A stretch of DNA of 13,739 nucleotides from Pseudoflavonifractor sp047637855 (GTDB lineage: Bacteria > Bacillota > Clostridia > Oscillospirales > Oscillospiraceae). The DNA is taken from assembly GCA_047637855.1 (NCBI GenBank), contig JBLJBF010000103.1, positions 1 through 13,739 on the forward strand. The letters run 5' to 3'. This document shows, piece by piece, positions 6,016-12,873 of this stretch (position 1 is its first letter; every line of letters starts with the position of its first letter). The notes under the pieces were generated by a model. It ran no database searches and had not been told where the DNA came from. It saw only the letters and a program-made list of their open reading frames with translations. Made by a program: the position numbers and the translations under genes.

Positions 6016-8103
6016 ATGGCAAAGGGGAAAAAGACAGTGGAGCAGATGGCGGGCACCTTCCAGGGCAGCGGGAAGGGCTTTGGCTTTTTTACGCCGGAGG
6101 GGGGCAAGAGCCGGGAGGACGACTGGTTCATTCCGCCCCGGGCCACCGGCGGGGCCTGGCACGGGGACTCGGTTCTGGCCGAGCCCGACGAGGGATCTGA
6201 AGGCGAGGGGCGGCATACCGCCAAAATCGTTAAGGTTACGGCGCGGGCCAACCGCCTGGTGACGGGGACGGTGCGCCGGTATGAGCGGGAGCTCTGGCTG
6301 GAGCCCGACAGCGACAAACTGCCCGGGCCCATCAAGCTGGTGGGCAAGCACGCCGGTATCCGGGCCGGGGAGAAGGCGGCCGCCGAGATCCAGAGCTATG
6401 GTGCGGGGGGCAAGCCCTCCATGGGGTTTCTGCGGGAGACCTTTGGCCGTGCGGGCAGCCGGGAGGCGGGGGTAGCCGCCATCCTCTACCACTACGAGAT
6501 CGACGAGGCCTTTCCGCCCGACGTGCTGGAGGAGGCCGGGCGGGCGCCCCAGTCGGTCCCCGCCGAGGCGGCCCGGGGGCGGCTCGACCTGCGGGGTTCG
6601 ATAGTCATCACCATCGACGGCGCCTCCTCCAAGGACTTTGACGACGCGGTCTCCCTGGAGAAAAACGAAGCGGGAGACTGGGTACTGGGCGTCCACATCG
6701 CCGACGTGAGCCACTATGTGGAGGAGAAATCACCTTTGGATAAGGAGGCCTGGGAGCGGGGCACCTCGGTCTATTTTGCCGACCGGGTGGTGCCCATGCT
6801 GCCCGTAGCCCTCTCCAACGGCATCTGTTCCCTCAATCCGGGGGTGGACCGGCTGGCCCTCTCCTGCATCATGACCATGAGCGGGGACGGCGAAGTGAAA
6901 GGCCACAGCATTCAAAAGAGCATCATCCGCTCGACGGAGCGGATGACCTATGAGGACTGCAACGCGCTGCTGGCGCCGGAGGAGGGGGACGGCGCGCCGG
7001 GCCGTCGCGCCCTGCGGGAGCGGTACGCCCATATCCTGCCCATGCTCCGGGACATGGCCGCGCTGGCGGGGAAGCTGGCGCGGCGGCGCAGGCTAAGGGG
7101 CAGCCTGGACCTGGACACCAGCGAGAGCTATATCCTCTGCGACGGGGAGGGCCGCCCGGTGGAGATCCACGCCCGAAAGCAGGGGGAGAGCGAGGCCCTC
7201 ATCGAGTCCTTTATGCTCGCCGCCAACGAGACCGTGGCCCAGCACCTTTTCGACGGGAAGAAACCCGCCGTCTACCGGGTGCATGAAAAGCCCTCCCTGG
7301 AGAAGCTGGAGGGGCTGAGGACCATGCTGGAGCCCTTCGGGTACGACATCCGCGAGCCGGACAGCTTTGCCCTCCAGAAGATACTGGACGACGCGAAGGA
7401 CAAGCCCGAGGCCCCCATCATCTCCACCATGGTGCTGAGGTCCCTCATGAAGGCCCGGTACGATGTGCAAAATCTGGGCCACTTCGGCCTGGCGGCCAAG
7501 TACTACTGCCACTTTACAAGTCCCATCCGCCGCTACCCGGACCTGATGGTCCACCGTATCCTCACCAAAATCCTGGAGGACGGGGACCGGGCGGAGACCG
7601 CGCCCTGGGAGAAACGGATGACGGTTCTGGCCCAGAAGGCGGCGGTGCAGTCCTCCGAGCGGGAGATTGCCGCCCAGAGCGCCGAGCGGGAGATCGATAA
7701 GCTCTATATGGCCGAGTATATGCAGGCCCATATGGACGAGGTTTTTCCGGGTGCGGTGTCCGGAGTCATCAAGCACGGCCTGTTTGTGATGCTGACCTCC
7801 GGCGTCGAAGGCTTTCTCCCGGTGGAGTCCCTGCCCCCGGATCGCTACCACCACGACGAGGGGCGCATGACGCTCCGGGGGGAGTATAAGGGAGCGGTCT
7901 TTTCCTTCGGCATGGGGCTTAAGGTGGTCTGCGTCGCGGCCGACCCCGGCAGCGGGCGGATCGAGTTCCGCCTGGAAGGGGATACGGCCCAGATCGAGCG
8001 GCCCAAGGTGCGGGCGAAGGACGAGCGCCCGGCCCGGCCCGGCGGAGCCGGAAAGCCGGCCGTCCGCGCGCCCAAGCCGGGCAGACGGCGGAAAAAGAAA
8101 TAG
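6016..8103 (+). CDS. rnr: Ribonuclease R (RNB-family 3'-5' exoribonuclease)
   Basis: 695 residues. Processive 3'-5' RNA degradation in the cytoplasm, including structured RNA and rRNA/tmRNA quality control. An N-terminal cold-shock-like domain contains GTFQGSGKGFGFFTPEGG and DDWFIPP (residues 13-41). The RNB catalytic domain starts near residue 190 with DGASSKDFDDAV, giving Asp201, Asp207, Asp209 and Asp210 as the magnesium-binding set, and includes HFTSPIRRYPDLMVHR (499-514) with the conserved Arg pair at 505-506. An S1 domain follows (FPGAVSGVIKHGLFVML, about residues 576-592) and then a Lys/Arg-rich tail ending GRRRKKK. It is shorter than the ~780 residues of B. subtilis RNase R and lacks the N-terminal winged-helix region. 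ATG start with GAGGA Shine-Dalgarno at 6004-6008. In many Firmicutes smpB follows rnr; it does not here. Confidence 0.96.
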   Translation: MAKGKKTVEQMAGTFQGSGKGFGFFTPEGGKSREDDWFIPPRATGGAWHGDSVLAEPDEGSEGEGRHTAKIVKVTARANRLVTGTVRRYERELWLEPDSDKLPGPIKLVGKHAGIRAGEKAAAEIQSYGAGGKPSMGFLRETFGRAGSREAGVAAILYHYEIDEAFPPDVLEEAGRAPQSVPAEAARGRLDLRGSIVITIDGASSKDFDDAVSLEKNEAGDWVLGVHIADVSHYVEEKSPLDKEAWERGTSVYFADRVVPMLPVALSNGICSLNPGVDRLALSCIMTMSGDGEVKGHSIQKSIIRSTERMTYEDCNALLAPEEGDGAPGRRALRERYAHILPMLRDMAALAGKLARRRRLRGSLDLDTSESYILCDGEGRPVEIHARKQGESEALIESFMLAANETVAQHLFDGKKPAVYRVHEKPSLEKLEGLRTMLEPFGYDIREPDSFALQKILDDAKDKPEAPIISTMVLRSLMKARYDVQNLGHFGLAAKYYCHFTSPIRRYPDLMVHRILTKILEDGDRAETAPWEKRMTVLAQKAAVQSSEREIAAQSAEREIDKLYMAEYMQAHMDEVFPGAVSGVIKHGLFVMLTSGVEGFLPVESLPPDRYHHDEGRMTLRGEYKGAVFSFGMGLKVVCVAADPGSGRIEFRLEGDTAQIERPKVRAKDERPARPGGAGKPAVRAPKPGRRRKKK

Positions 8104-8120
8104 TGGTGTACAACGAGACA

Positions 8121-8145
8121 GGGGCCCCCGGAGAACGGGGGCCCC
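8121..8145 (+). terminator. GC hairpin after rnr (possible terminator), left copy
   Basis: Perfect 10-bp stem GGGGCCCCCG/CGGGGGCCCC with loop GAGAA, starting 18 nt after the rnr stop codon. It is followed by TTAGGCTG rather than a U-tract, so it may stabilise the 3' end more than terminate. It lies inside the left end of the inverted-repeat element. Confidence 0.5.
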
Positions 8146-8194
8146 TTAGGCTGTCAAAAAACGCCCAGCCGAAAGCCTCGGAGGGAAGGATAGT

Positions 8195-8225
8195 GTGAAA
8201 GGGAACCGTCAGGGTTCCCTTTCGC
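8195..8225. repeat. Internal hairpin of the gap element
   Basis: Arms 8195-8207 and 8213-8225 pair over 13 bp (core GAAAGGGAACC/GGTTCCCTTTC, one G-T wobble near the base) around a 5-nt loop. No adjoining U-tract on either strand. Confidence 0.65.
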
Positions 8226-8237
8226 GTGCAGGGAAAC

Positions 8238-8273
8238 CACTTTTTGAAACTTCTTACGGTGTTTCAAAAAGTG
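8238..8273. repeat. Internal hairpin CACTTTTTGAAAC of the gap element
   Basis: Perfect 13-bp inverted repeat: CACTTTTTGAAAC at 8238-8250 and its reverse complement at 8261-8273, separated by a 10-nt loop. It is AT-richer than its surroundings, unlike a classical terminator stem. Confidence 0.65.
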
Positions 8274-8277
8274 TTAG

Positions 8278-8319
8278 CAGCCTGTCAAAGAAGTCTTGCG
8301 GAACTTCTTTGACAGGCTG
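8278..8319. repeat. Internal 17-bp hairpin of the gap element
   Basis: Perfect 17-bp inverted repeat (8278-8294 with 8303-8319; arm begins CAGCCTGTCAAAG) around the 8-nt loop CTTGCGGA. Its right arm is also part of the right terminal inverted repeat, so local hairpin and long-range pairing exclude each other. Confidence 0.7.
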
Positions 8320-8320
8320 A

Positions 8321-8345
8321 GGGGCCTCCGGAGAACGGGGGCCCC
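8321..8345. repeat. GC hairpin, right copy
   Basis: Same 25-nt hairpin as at 8121-8145 with 24 of 25 bases identical and the same GAGAA loop in direct orientation; the one change (C to T at 8327) gives a G-T wobble and keeps the stem. Confidence 0.65.
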
Positions 8346-8362
8346 TGTCATATTGTACACAG

Positions 8363-8380
8363 GGGTGCCGCAAGGCACCC
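8363..8380 (-). terminator. Short stem-loop just after spoIIE (possible terminator)
   Basis: GGGTGCC/GGCACCC, a perfect 7-bp stem (8363-8369 with 8374-8380) with a GCAA loop on the plus strand. In the spoIIE direction it begins 4 nt after the stop codon and is followed by CTGTGTACAATA without a run of U, so termination here is only possible, not shown. Confidence 0.45.
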
Positions 8381-8384
8381 GGCG

Positions 8385-10739
8385 TCAGGTTCTCTCCATC
8401 AGGCGCAGCACCAGAGCGGTGCGGTCGTCCACGCCGGTGTCCCGCCGCTCACTCTCCGAGATCAGAGCGCAGGCCAGGTCCTTGGGGCTGTCCAGGGCGA
8501 AGGCGGCCAGCAGCTCCCGAAGCCAGATATCCTCCCCGCCGCCGGTGATGCCGTCGCTGACCAGCACCACGCAGTCCCCCCGCTCCAGCCGGAAGGCGCT
8601 CTTGTCCGGGGTGCTCTCCCCCTCGGCAAGACCGGCGGGGAGGGCGCTGCCGCTGATGCGGCTTACCCGGCTGCCGTGGCGGACGTAGGTGGGGGCCGCG
8701 CCATACTTATAGATGGTGGCCTCCCCTGTGAAGAGATCCACCCGCAGCAGGTCGACCGTGGTAAAGCCGCCCTTTTCTTCCCCCCGGAGGGCCAGCGCGC
8801 CGTTGAGGGTGCGCAGGGCGGCGTCCGGCGTGACCCCGGCCCGCAAAAACTGTTCCAGCAGCTTGACCGCCAAGGTGGAGTCCTCGCTGGCCTCCGGGCC
8901 GCTGCCCATGCCGTCGCAGAGGAGGACGTATAGACTGCCGTCGTCCAGCTTGAACCAGGCCCCCGTGTCCCCGCTGACGGTCTGGCCGTCCTTCTTCCGG
9001 GCGGCCACGCCCGCTACCGCCATCAGCGGCTCGGCCTGGAGAAGAACCAGCCGGTCCAGCCTTGGCCCCTCGGCGGCCAGGGCCTGCCGCAGGGGAACCC
9101 CCGCCAGGGCCGAGAGCTTGCGCAGCTCTTCCCCGGCGGTGAGGGGGTCCAGCTTGGGGCCCTCTATCTCGACCCGGAGGTGGCCCGCCTCGTCGTAAAA
9201 GGCGGCGACCTCCCCCTCCAGGCCCAAAGCGGTGAGATGCTGGCGCAGGCGGCGCTCCCGCACCGGGTCGGGGGTGAGGTCCACGCTGAACTCGGCGGCG
9301 GCCTCCCCCAAAATGTCGGCCAAAGAACCGTACTGGCGGCAGACCGAGGCGCGGTTCTCCCGCAGGCGGGCCTGGAACCGGCGGCGGTAGAGGAGGGCGG
9401 CCAGCTCCTCGTTAGCGGCCGACAAAAACGCGGGGAAGTGAAGGCAGCGGCTGGTGAAATAGCTGGGGAAGTCGGCGGTCTCCCCCCGCCCCCGCTCCAG
9501 CATGGCGGTCAGCGCGTCGTTGAGGGCGTTGAAGGTGGTCACATAGTCCTTCTGCCAGCAGGAGGTCTGGAGGGGGCACTTGCGGCAGACCTGGTCGGCC
9601 GCCCGGTCGAAGACAGAGGAGGCGTCGTTGTCGTTGCGGCCGGACGCGGCGAAGGCCGCGCGCAGGGACTCGTGCAGCGCGCGGAAGGTGGCGGCGGTGG
9701 CGTCCAGCCGGGTCTTCAGGTAGAGGCGGGCCTTAGAGCCGGTATCCCGCTTGGGTTCGTCCACCGACAGAGCGCCCACCCAGCGCAAAAGCCGGTCGGG
9801 CAGGACCATAAAGGCAACCGATGCCACGAAGACCTCGTAGAGGATGGCGATCTGGAGCCCGTCGTTCCAGGTCCACAGGACGGCGATGGCGTTAGCCAGG
9901 ACATAAGACACGGCGAAGAAGAGCTTGCCCTGCCGTCGGAAGACCCCCGCCACCACTCCGGCGAAGGCGTAGGCCATGCTGTAAAAGGGGCCGCCTGTCC
10001 CGGAAATGTCCATGGCGAGGCCCGAGAGGACGCCCACCGCCGCGCCGGGACCGACCCCGCACTGGCAGGCCGTCACCATCACCGCCAGGGTGGCGGCCAG
10101 CCGCCCCAGGGACAGGCCCCAGAGCACCGGGATATCCGCCAGCGTGATGAGCACCGTCCCGCCCAAAATGAGCAGGCTGACCAGCTGCTTCGTGGTGAGG
10201 GGGGCCTCCTCCCGCTTGCCCCGCCAGGGGGTCAGGGCGGTGCGGTAGAAATAGACGCCCGCGCCCACCAGCAGCAGCTCGGTCAGGAAAAAGACCGTGT
10301 CGGCGGTAAACCAGCCCCGCTTGGACAGGTAGACAAAGCCGGTGATCGCGTCCATCCCGGCAGTGCACACCGGGATAAACCAGACCCTGCGGCAGAGCTT
10401 CACATCGTAAAAGGCGAAGGAGATCGAGAACGCCAGAATGGCGGCGGCCACGTACCGCAGGCCGTCGGTAAAGCCTTGAAAGCTCAGGTATCCAAAGCAG
10501 GCGCCCAGCAGGGCGGAAAAGCCGTCCAGCCCGGAGCCGGAGGCCCCCACCAGCGCAAGGCCGAAGGGGGCGTATCCGCCGAAGATCTTGGCGCCCGACA
10601 GCATGGCACCCAGCAGAAAGTGGATGGCGCACTCCGCGGTATGTACCAGAGCCGGGGCTCTAAGCACCAGCCGTCCTGTCTCGCGCATCTCTTCCCTCGC
10701 CCGGGCGGCGCGGGTTTTCAGGGGTTCCTTGGTTGCCAT
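8385..10739 (-). CDS. spoIIE: Stage II sporulation protein E (SpoIIE), membrane PP2C phosphatase
   Basis: 784 residues from ATG 10737-10739; B. subtilis SpoIIE has 827. It dephosphorylates the anti-anti-sigma factor SpoIIAA at the asymmetric septum, releasing sigma-F in the forespore, and it interacts with FtsZ. The N-terminal ~330 residues hold about ten hydrophobic spans (FLLGAMLSGAKIFGGYAPFG, AATLAVMVTACQCGVGPGA, YVLANAIAVLWTW). A middle region has the family Cys cluster CRKCPLQTSCW. The C-terminal PP2C/RsbU-type domain carries LCDGMGSG (Asp609), GGFTTVDLLRVD and VSDGITGGG (Asp729), the metal-binding aspartates. A GTG three codons earlier lies only 2 nt from the AAAGGAG Shine-Dalgarno and is unlikely; the ATG has an 11-nt spacing. 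The gene is monocistronic, between the structured gap and the rubredoxin terminator. Confidence 0.95.
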   Translation of the reverse strand: MATKEPLKTRAARAREEMRETGRLVLRAPALVHTAECAIHFLLGAMLSGAKIFGGYAPFGLALVGASGSGLDGFSALLGACFGYLSFQGFTDGLRYVAAAILAFSISFAFYDVKLCRRVWFIPVCTAGMDAITGFVYLSKRGWFTADTVFFLTELLLVGAGVYFYRTALTPWRGKREEAPLTTKQLVSLLILGGTVLITLADIPVLWGLSLGRLAATLAVMVTACQCGVGPGAAVGVLSGLAMDISGTGGPFYSMAYAFAGVVAGVFRRQGKLFFAVSYVLANAIAVLWTWNDGLQIAILYEVFVASVAFMVLPDRLLRWVGALSVDEPKRDTGSKARLYLKTRLDATAATFRALHESLRAAFAASGRNDNDASSVFDRAADQVCRKCPLQTSCWQKDYVTTFNALNDALTAMLERGRGETADFPSYFTSRCLHFPAFLSAANEELAALLYRRRFQARLRENRASVCRQYGSLADILGEAAAEFSVDLTPDPVRERRLRQHLTALGLEGEVAAFYDEAGHLRVEIEGPKLDPLTAGEELRKLSALAGVPLRQALAAEGPRLDRLVLLQAEPLMAVAGVAARKKDGQTVSGDTGAWFKLDDGSLYVLLCDGMGSGPEASEDSTLAVKLLEQFLRAGVTPDAALRTLNGALALRGEEKGGFTTVDLLRVDLFTGEATIYKYGAAPTYVRHGSRVSRISGSALPAGLAEGESTPDKSAFRLERGDCVVLVSDGITGGGEDIWLRELLAAFALDSPKDLACALISESERRDTGVDDRTALVLRLMERT

Positions 10740-10797
10740 GCGTCTCACGTCTCCTTTCCCTTGGCGGGCTTGTCCGCCCGCAGAGGGTTCGGAAACC

Positions 10798-10813
10798 AGT
10801 ATAATCCAGTATA
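10798..10813 (-). promoter_or_regulatory. Tandem TATACT elements upstream of spoIIE (promoter candidate)
   Basis: On the minus strand TATACTGG occurs twice exactly 10 bp apart (TATACT at 10813-10808 and 10803-10798), about 60-75 nt before the spoIIE start. Either can serve as a -10, but no good -35 lies 17 nt upstream (CTTTGT is the nearest for the downstream copy). In B. subtilis spoIIE is a Spo0A-dependent sigma-A promoter with a weak -35; the nearest Spo0A-box-like string here (AGTCGTA on the plus strand, about 10824-10830) is a poor match. A 12-bp palindrome ATGGAATTCCAT lies further upstream at 10853-10864. Confidence 0.4.
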
Positions 10814-10882
10814 TGGAAAAACAAAGTCGTAAAAGGAAGTGATTTACATAAAATGGAATTCCATAAAACGGGGCAGAAAAAC

Positions 10883-10915
10883 AAAAAACCTCCGAGTACG
10901 ACTCGGAGGTTTTTT
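10883..10915. terminator. Intrinsic terminator of the rubredoxin gene (bidirectional form)
   Basis: CCTCCGAGT/ACTCGGAGG stem with a 3-nt loop (arms with A/T tails 10883-10897 and 10901-10915). In the rubredoxin direction it starts 3 nt past the stop codon and ends in TTTTTTGTTTTT; on the plus strand the tail is TTTTTTT. A textbook rho-independent terminator that also shields spoIIE from read-through. Confidence 0.93.
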
Positions 10916-10918
10916 TGA

Positions 10919-11077
10919 TTAAGCCTTGGAAAAATCGTCCCGGGAGGCCCCGCAGAGAGGGCAGACCCAGTCAGAGGGCATGTCTTCCCATGCGGTGCCG
11001 GGGGCCACACCGTTGTCGGGATCGCCATCCGCAGGATCATAGATATAGCCGCAGAGATTGCAAACGTACTTGTCCAT
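10919..11077 (-). CDS. Rubredoxin
   Basis: 52-residue open frame read directly from the minus strand. It begins MDKYVCNLCGYIYDP and ends CPLCGASRDDFSKA. The two iron-binding pairs CxxCG are at Cys6/Cys9 and Cys39/Cys42, and the conserved PxDWVCPLC surroundings, aromatic core (Tyr4, Tyr11, Tyr13, Trp30, Trp37, Phe49) and GTxWEDMP segment match one-iron rubredoxins of clostridia. It is a cytoplasmic one-electron carrier, typically donating to rubrerythrin, superoxide reductase or flavodiiron proteins in oxygen and peroxide detoxification; no partner is encoded nearby. ATG at 11075-11077 has AGGGAG at 11088-11093, 10 nt away. No clear promoter was found in the 120-nt gap shared with dus. Confidence 0.96.
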   Translation of the reverse strand: MDKYVCNLCGYIYDPADGDPDNGVAPGTAWEDMPSDWVCPLCGASRDDFSKA

Positions 11078-11137
11078 GTCTCATACACTCCCTATTGATT
11101 GTCAGTAGATTTCCACCTGAGTACCAAGGGTATCCGC

Positions 11138-11166
11138 TTGCCCAGGGGATAAGTTTATGATACAAT
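11138..11166 (+). promoter_or_regulatory. Sigma-A promoter for the dus-sigma-anti-sigma unit
   Basis: TTGCCC (11138-11143), 17-nt spacer, TACAAT (11161-11166), with an upstream TG at 11158-11159 making an extended -10. Transcription should start near 11173. This overlaps the first in-frame ATG (11157), which therefore cannot be the start for this transcript. Confidence 0.7.
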
Positions 11167-11198
11167 GTACCTCAGAATTTGTCAACCGAGGTCTTTGC

Positions 11199-12170
11199 GT
11201 GAAAATAGGAAATGTAGAAGTGAACACCAGGCTGGCCCTGGCCCCTATGGCGGGGGTTACGGATCTGGCCTTTCGTACGGTCTGCCGGGAAAAGGGGGCG
11301 GGCTATACCGTCACCGAGATGGTCTCGGCCAAGGCCCTGTGCTATCAGGATAAAAAGTCCCTTCCCCTGCTGGCGCTGGGCGAGGGAGAGCACCCCTGCG
11401 CCGCCCAGCTCTTCGGCAGCGAGGAGGAGAGCATGGAGCGGGCCGCCGCCATCGCAATTGAGGTCTCCGGGTGCGACATCCTGGATATCAACATGGGCTG
11501 CCCCGTGCCCAAGGTGGCGCAGAACGGGGACGGCTCCGGTCTCATGCGGGATGTGGACAAGGCCGTGCGGGTGCTCAGGGCCGTTGTCCGCGGCGCGGGA
11601 ACAGTACCCGTGACCGTAAAGTTCCGCCTGGGCTGGGACAGGGGCAGTATCAACTGCGTGGAGTTTGCCAGGGCTATGGAGGACGCCGGGGCCGCGGCGG
11701 TGGCCGTCCACGGCCGGACCCGGACCCAGATGTACGCCGGAACAGCCAACTGGGACTATATCCGTGCCGTGAAAGAGGCGGTGACCATCCCTGTCATCGC
11801 CAACGGCGACGTGTTCGACGCGCCCTCCGCCGTGCGCATTTTAAAGTACACCGGGGCCGATATGGCCATGGTGGGCCGTGGGGCCTTCGGGAACCCCTGG
11901 GTCTTCGAGCAGGCCGCCGCCGCGCTGGCGGGGGAGGAGGTCCCCCCTCCGCCCTCCTTGGCCGAGCGCTGCGACACGGCGGTGCGCCAGTTCGAGCTGG
12001 CGGCCGGATACAAGGGCGAGCACATAGCCTGCCTGGAGGCCAGGAAGCACTACGCCTGGTATCTCAAGGGAGTGCCCCACGCGGGGTATTATAAGCAGCA
12101 GATCAGCCAGATATCCACCCTGGAGGACATATACCGCATCACGGCGGGGATCAAGCGGGACCTGGAGTAG
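11199..12170 (+). CDS. dusB: tRNA-dihydrouridine synthase, DusB family
   Basis: 323 residues from GTG 11199, which has GAGG at 11188-11191 (7-nt spacing). An in-frame ATG at 11157 would add 14 unrelated residues and overlaps the promoter -10. The enzyme is FMN-dependent and uses NADPH to reduce uridines in the tRNA D-loop. The TIM-barrel begins LALAPMAGVTDLAFR. The catalytic cysteine is Cys101 in NMGCPVPK, followed by GDGSGLMRD; VTVKFRLGWD, AVAVHGRTRTQMYAG and IPVIANGDVFD give the tRNA and flavin sites, and MVGRGAFGNPWVF the phosphate-binding loop. The C-terminal helical domain ends with the KHYAWYLKG segment. Length and motifs are those of DusB/NifR3. The sigma-factor gene starts 34 nt downstream, so the two are probably co-transcribed. 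Confidence 0.93.
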   Translation: MKIGNVEVNTRLALAPMAGVTDLAFRTVCREKGAGYTVTEMVSAKALCYQDKKSLPLLALGEGEHPCAAQLFGSEEESMERAAAIAIEVSGCDILDINMGCPVPKVAQNGDGSGLMRDVDKAVRVLRAVVRGAGTVPVTVKFRLGWDRGSINCVEFARAMEDAGAAAVAVHGRTRTQMYAGTANWDYIRAVKEAVTIPVIANGDVFDAPSAVRILKYTGADMAMVGRGAFGNPWVFEQAAAALAGEEVPPPPSLAERCDTAVRQFELAAGYKGEHIACLEARKHYAWYLKGVPHAGYYKQQISQISTLEDIYRITAGIKRDLE

Positions 12171-12204
12171 GAGATTATGGGAGACGGGAAAGGCGGGTGA
12201 GCAG

Positions 12205-12801
12205 TTGGACAATGAGCAGGAGCTGGTGGACCGGGCAAAGGCCGGGGACCAGGACGCCTTCGCTGCGCTGATGGACGCGCAGCAAAGCCGCATCTACAAC
12301 CTTACTCTGCGCATGACCGGCTCGCCCGAGGACGCCGCCGAGCTGACGCAGGAGGCCTTCTTCAACGCTTGGCAGGGCCTGCCCAGGTTCCAGGGGGAGA
12401 GCTCCTTCGCCACCTGGCTCTACCGGCTGGCGTCCAACGCGTGCATCGACTTCCTCCGCCGGGAGAAACGGCGCAGGAATATCTCCATGACCATCTCGCT
12501 GGATGACGAGGAGGGGGCCCGCCAGGCCGAGCTGCCCGACCACCGCAGTTCCCCCGAGGCCGAGGTGGAGCGGCGGGAGCTGTCGGCGGTCATTCACACC
12601 GCGCTGGAGGCCCTTTCGCCCGAGCACCGGCAGGTGCTGGTCATGCGGGAGCTGGACGGCCTGTCCTACGCTGAGATCGGCACCGTGCTGGCGCTGGAGG
12701 AGGGCACCGTCAAGTCCCGGATCGCCCGCGGACGGTTGGCTCTGCGGAAGGTTTTGAGCGAGAACGGGAACTTCTTCGGACTCATATCGTCTATAACGTA
12801 G
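12205..12801 (+). CDS. ECF-type RNA polymerase sigma factor (SigW/RpoE-like)
   Basis: 198 residues. Region 2 spans about residues 5-75: LVDRAKAGDQDAFAALMD, then PEDAAELTQEAFFNAWQGL and FATWLYRLASNACIDFLRR, the core-binding and -10 recognition helices. A charged linker (about 93-118) leads to region 4 with LSPEHRQVLVMRELDGLSY, then the helix-turn-helix AEIGTVLALEEGTVKSRIAR that reads the -35. The frame starts with TTG at 12205, preceded by AAAGGCGG at about 12189-12196; no in-frame ATG or GTG is available before conserved residues. The next gene looks like its anti-sigma factor, so activity is probably controlled by release from the membrane. An ECF factor often activates its own operon, but I see no such promoter in the 34-nt gap; one could lie inside dus. 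Confidence 0.93.
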   Translation: MDNEQELVDRAKAGDQDAFAALMDAQQSRIYNLTLRMTGSPEDAAELTQEAFFNAWQGLPRFQGESSFATWLYRLASNACIDFLRREKRRRNISMTISLDDEEGARQAELPDHRSSPEAEVERRELSAVIHTALEALSPEHRQVLVMRELDGLSYAEIGTVLALEEGTVKSRIARGRLALRKVLSENGNFFGLISSIT

Positions 12802-12873
12802 ACAGAATAAGAAACGGAACGCGGTCGGGGGGACAGACCCCGGCCGGGCCGGCAGAAAAGGAGGTGCTTCGCA

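Larger units (their letters stand above)
8106..8360. mobile_element. MITE-like element with ~57-bp imperfect terminal inverted repeats
   Basis: The gap between convergent rnr and spoIIE is bounded by inverted copies of one sequence. Left end 8106-8162 begins GTGTACAA, and the reverse complement of 8304-8360 begins GTGTACAA as well. Aligned without gaps, 44 of 57 positions agree, or 44 of 52 if the 5-nt hairpin loop is left out. Each end itself contains a GC hairpin around GGGGCCCCCG, and the two ends share TGTCAAA near their inner edge. The interior carries further perfect hairpins and no coding capacity. No clear target-site duplication is seen at 8101-8105 versus 8361-8365. This could be a miniature inverted-repeat element or a compound palindromic repeat; mobility is inferred only from the architecture. 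Confidence 0.5.

Noticed and set aside
8106..8360. CRISPR array or integron attC site in the structured gap
   Set aside because: Repeats are palindromic pairs rather than evenly spaced direct repeats with unique spacers, and no cas or integrase gene is present.
8101..8370. Target-site duplication flanking the inverted-repeat element
   Set aside because: The bases outside the ends (TAGTG on the left, AGGGG on the right) do not match convincingly.
10746..10748. GTG as start of spoIIE
   Set aside because: Only 2 nt from the Shine-Dalgarno; the ATG at 10737-10739 is correctly placed.
9180..10832. A 550-codon plus-strand open frame opposite spoIIE
   Set aside because: Antisense shadow of SpoIIE with low-complexity Gly/Gln/Arg-rich translation and no recognisable domain or ribosome site.
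11078..11160. Promoter for the rubredoxin gene in the gap shared with dus
   Set aside because: No minus-strand -35/-10 pair with acceptable match and spacing could be found.
12177..12200. Seven-codon frame MGDGKGG between dus and the sigma gene, preceded by GGAG
   Set aside because: Too short to separate from chance; the purine-rich stretch is more simply the Shine-Dalgarno region of the sigma gene. Coupling through it cannot be excluded.
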